DNA from: Acidobacteriaceae bacterium
GTDB lineage: Bacteria; Acidobacteriota; Terriglobia; Terriglobales; Acidobacteriaceae
Assembly (NCBI GenBank): GCA_030038315.1
Contig: JASHPD010000112.1
Coordinates: 1 to 45,865, forward strand
Reading direction: 5' to 3'
Length of the DNA: 45,865 nt
Part shown: positions 44,331 to 45,865 of the stretch, piece after piece
Layout: each line of letters starts with the position of its first letter
How positions within the stretch are numbered: position 1 is the stretch's first letter
The notes under the pieces: model-generated
The model's input: only the letters and a program-made list of their open reading frames with translations
Told to the model about the DNA's origin: nothing
Databases searched by the model: none
Program-made: the position numbers and the translations under genes

Positions 44331-45079
44331 ACGCAATTTTGGTTTTGTGGTGGAGAGAGCTGCTTCGTTACACGCGCTCGCGGGCGCAGATTGTGGCCTC
44401 GCTGGGCCAGCCGATCCTGTATCTGCTGGCGCTGGGCTTCGGCCTGGGGCCGATCTTCAAGCGCGCCGGAGCGGGCAGCTATCTGCAATTTCTTGCACCC
44501 GGCGTGATTGGCATGTCGGTGCTCTTCTCTTCGATCTTTTCCGGCCTTGGCCTGCTGTGGGACCGGCAGTTCGGCTTTTTGAAAGAGACGCTGGTGGCGC
44601 CGGTGCCGCGCATTCAGATCATGATCGGGCGCACGCTGGGAGGCGCCACGGTTGCGGTCATTCAGGGGCTGCTGGTGCTGGTGCTCGCGCTCATCTTCGG
44701 CTTCCGGCCGACGAACTGGCTTGTGCTGCCGCTTGCCGTCGGATTCATGATCCTGATTGCAGTGCTGTTTGCGGCGCTGGGCGTGGCGATCGGCTCCGGG
44801 CTCCAGGACATGCAGGGGTTCCAGCTCATCATGAATTTTCTGGTGATGCCGATTTACTTTCTTTCCGGGGCGATCTTTCCGCTGACCGGGCAGGGAGTTG
44901 TACTGACGTGGATCACGCGGTTCGATCCGCTTTCCTACGGCATTGACGGAATGCGGAATGTGCTGCTGGGCACGGCTCATGCGGCATTTGACCCGGGCGT
45001 GGACTTCCTTGTGCTGGTTACGGTTGGAGCGATTCTTTTGATTTTTGGCGCGCACCGCTTCTCAAAGATCGAAATTTAG
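44327..45079 (+). CDS. ABC-2 type exporter permease (DrrB-like)
   Basis: MNAILVLWWRELLRYTRSRAQIV...LGQPILYLLALGFGLG; multi-TM; ATGA overlap with ATPase gene. Confidence 0.9.
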   Translation: MNAILVLWWRELLRYTRSRAQIVASLGQPILYLLALGFGLGPIFKRAGAGSYLQFLAPGVIGMSVLFSSIFSGLGLLWDRQFGFLKETLVAPVPRIQIMIGRTLGGATVAVIQGLLVLVLALIFGFRPTNWLVLPLAVGFMILIAVLFAALGVAIGSGLQDMQGFQLIMNFLVMPIYFLSGAIFPLTGQGVVLTWITRFDPLSYGIDGMRNVLLGTAHAAFDPGVDFLVLVTVGAILLIFGAHRFSKIEI

Positions 45080-45094
45080 GATCGAAATTTAGCC

Positions 45095-45688
45095 ATGGCC
45101 CGGACGCGCAGCAGCGAAGCTCATGAAAAAGTTCTGGATGCCGCCCTGGCGCTCTTTGCCGAGCGCGGCATTGAGGGCGCAAGCATGGACGCGATTGCGC
45201 GCAAGGCCGGTGTGAGCAAGGCCACTCTTTACAACCACTGGCCGGACAAAGAAGCGCTGCTGATGGAGACGATGCTCCGCGTCAACGGCCTTGACCGGGA
45301 GCGGGAAGAGCCGGATTCGGGCGATGTGGAGCGCGACCTGGCGATTGTGCTTTCGCGGCGGCCTCCGGCGAAGTTTGAAGCCGCGCGCGGCCGGGTTCTG
45401 CCGGCCATGATCGCTTACTCGAATGCCCATCCGGAATTTGGCAAAGTGTGGCGCGAGCGCACACTGGACCCGCCGCGCAGGTCCATCCAGCGCATTCTGC
45501 GGCGCGGAATCCGGCGCGGGCAAATTCGGCCTGGGATCGACCTCGATCTGGCGGTCGCGCTGCTGCTTGGACCCATGATTTATCAGCACATTCTACACAA
45601 AGGCGCTCCCGAAAAATGCCGCCCGGAGATCGGCGTGCAGGTGGCAAAAACCTTCTGCAAAGCCTTTGGCGCGGACAGCTCAAATTGA
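45095..45688 (+). CDS. TetR/AcrR-family transcriptional regulator
   Basis: VLDAALALFAERGIEGASMDAIARKAGVSKATLYNHWPDKEALL HTH domain. Confidence 0.92.
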   Translation: MARTRSSEAHEKVLDAALALFAERGIEGASMDAIARKAGVSKATLYNHWPDKEALLMETMLRVNGLDREREEPDSGDVERDLAIVLSRRPPAKFEAARGRVLPAMIAYSNAHPEFGKVWRERTLDPPRRSIQRILRRGIRRGQIRPGIDLDLAVALLLGPMIYQHILHKGAPEKCRPEIGVQVAKTFCKAFGADSSN

Positions 45689-45758
45689 GACGCTCTTTTC
45701 AAAAGCCTCCCACCGTGCGAAACTTTTTGCGTCAAAGCAAGTGTAGAGAGGCCTCGCC

Positions 45759-45865
45759 ATGCCTGTCACCATCACACGCATACCGGCGGAAATTGAGCGG
45801 AAGCTACCGGGAATTGGCGGCAAACCGCCGGTGGACCGGCGTCCGACCGGCGGAGGCGATAGCGG
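45759..45865 (+). CDS. Probable cytochrome c oxidase subunit III, N-terminal fragment (runs off window)
   Basis: MPVTITRIPAEIERKLPGIGGKPPVDRRPTGGGDSG resembles the Gly-rich N-terminus of some CtaE proteins; only about 35 aa visible. Confidence 0.4.
   Translation, partial: MPVTITRIPAEIERKLPGIGGKPPVDRRPTGGGDS

Overview
This high-GC window looks like an Acidobacteriota-type chromosome (inferred from gene content and protein style). Main contents: the 3' end of an IS1595-like transposase abutting a PLP aminotransferase; a HAD hydrolase; two tandem PagL-like acyloxyacyl hydrolases; a GH3 beta-glucosidase; RdgB/HAM1; succinate dehydrogenase sdhCAB; a BBP2-like porin; a minus-strand complex I operon nuoA-B-C-D-[S23 four-helix-bundle gene]-I-H-J-K-L-M-M-N that lacks nuoEFG and has two nuoM genes; a TonB-dependent receptor; a cytochrome c; a minus-strand flagellar export/switch operon (fliN-like, fliO, P, Q, R, flhB, flhA, fliA, fliM, fliN, a zinc-finger/MshEN-like protein, cheY, cheX); pdxS and pdxT; an ABC-2 export system with a TetR regulator; and the start of a probable cytochrome c oxidase subunit III gene. 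The most unusual signal is six dispersed arrays, each five degenerate heptamers (35 bp, YTGATCM-like, period 7), all at gene boundaries. Two of them form a perfect 25-bp inverted repeat around the S23 gene inside the nuo operon, suggesting a heptamer-bounded mobile cassette. Other items of interest are a '2M' type complex I with an extended NuoL C-terminus, a candidate c-di-GMP-responsive flagellar protein, and a candidate orphan small RNA. Everything is by eye; no searches or computations were run.
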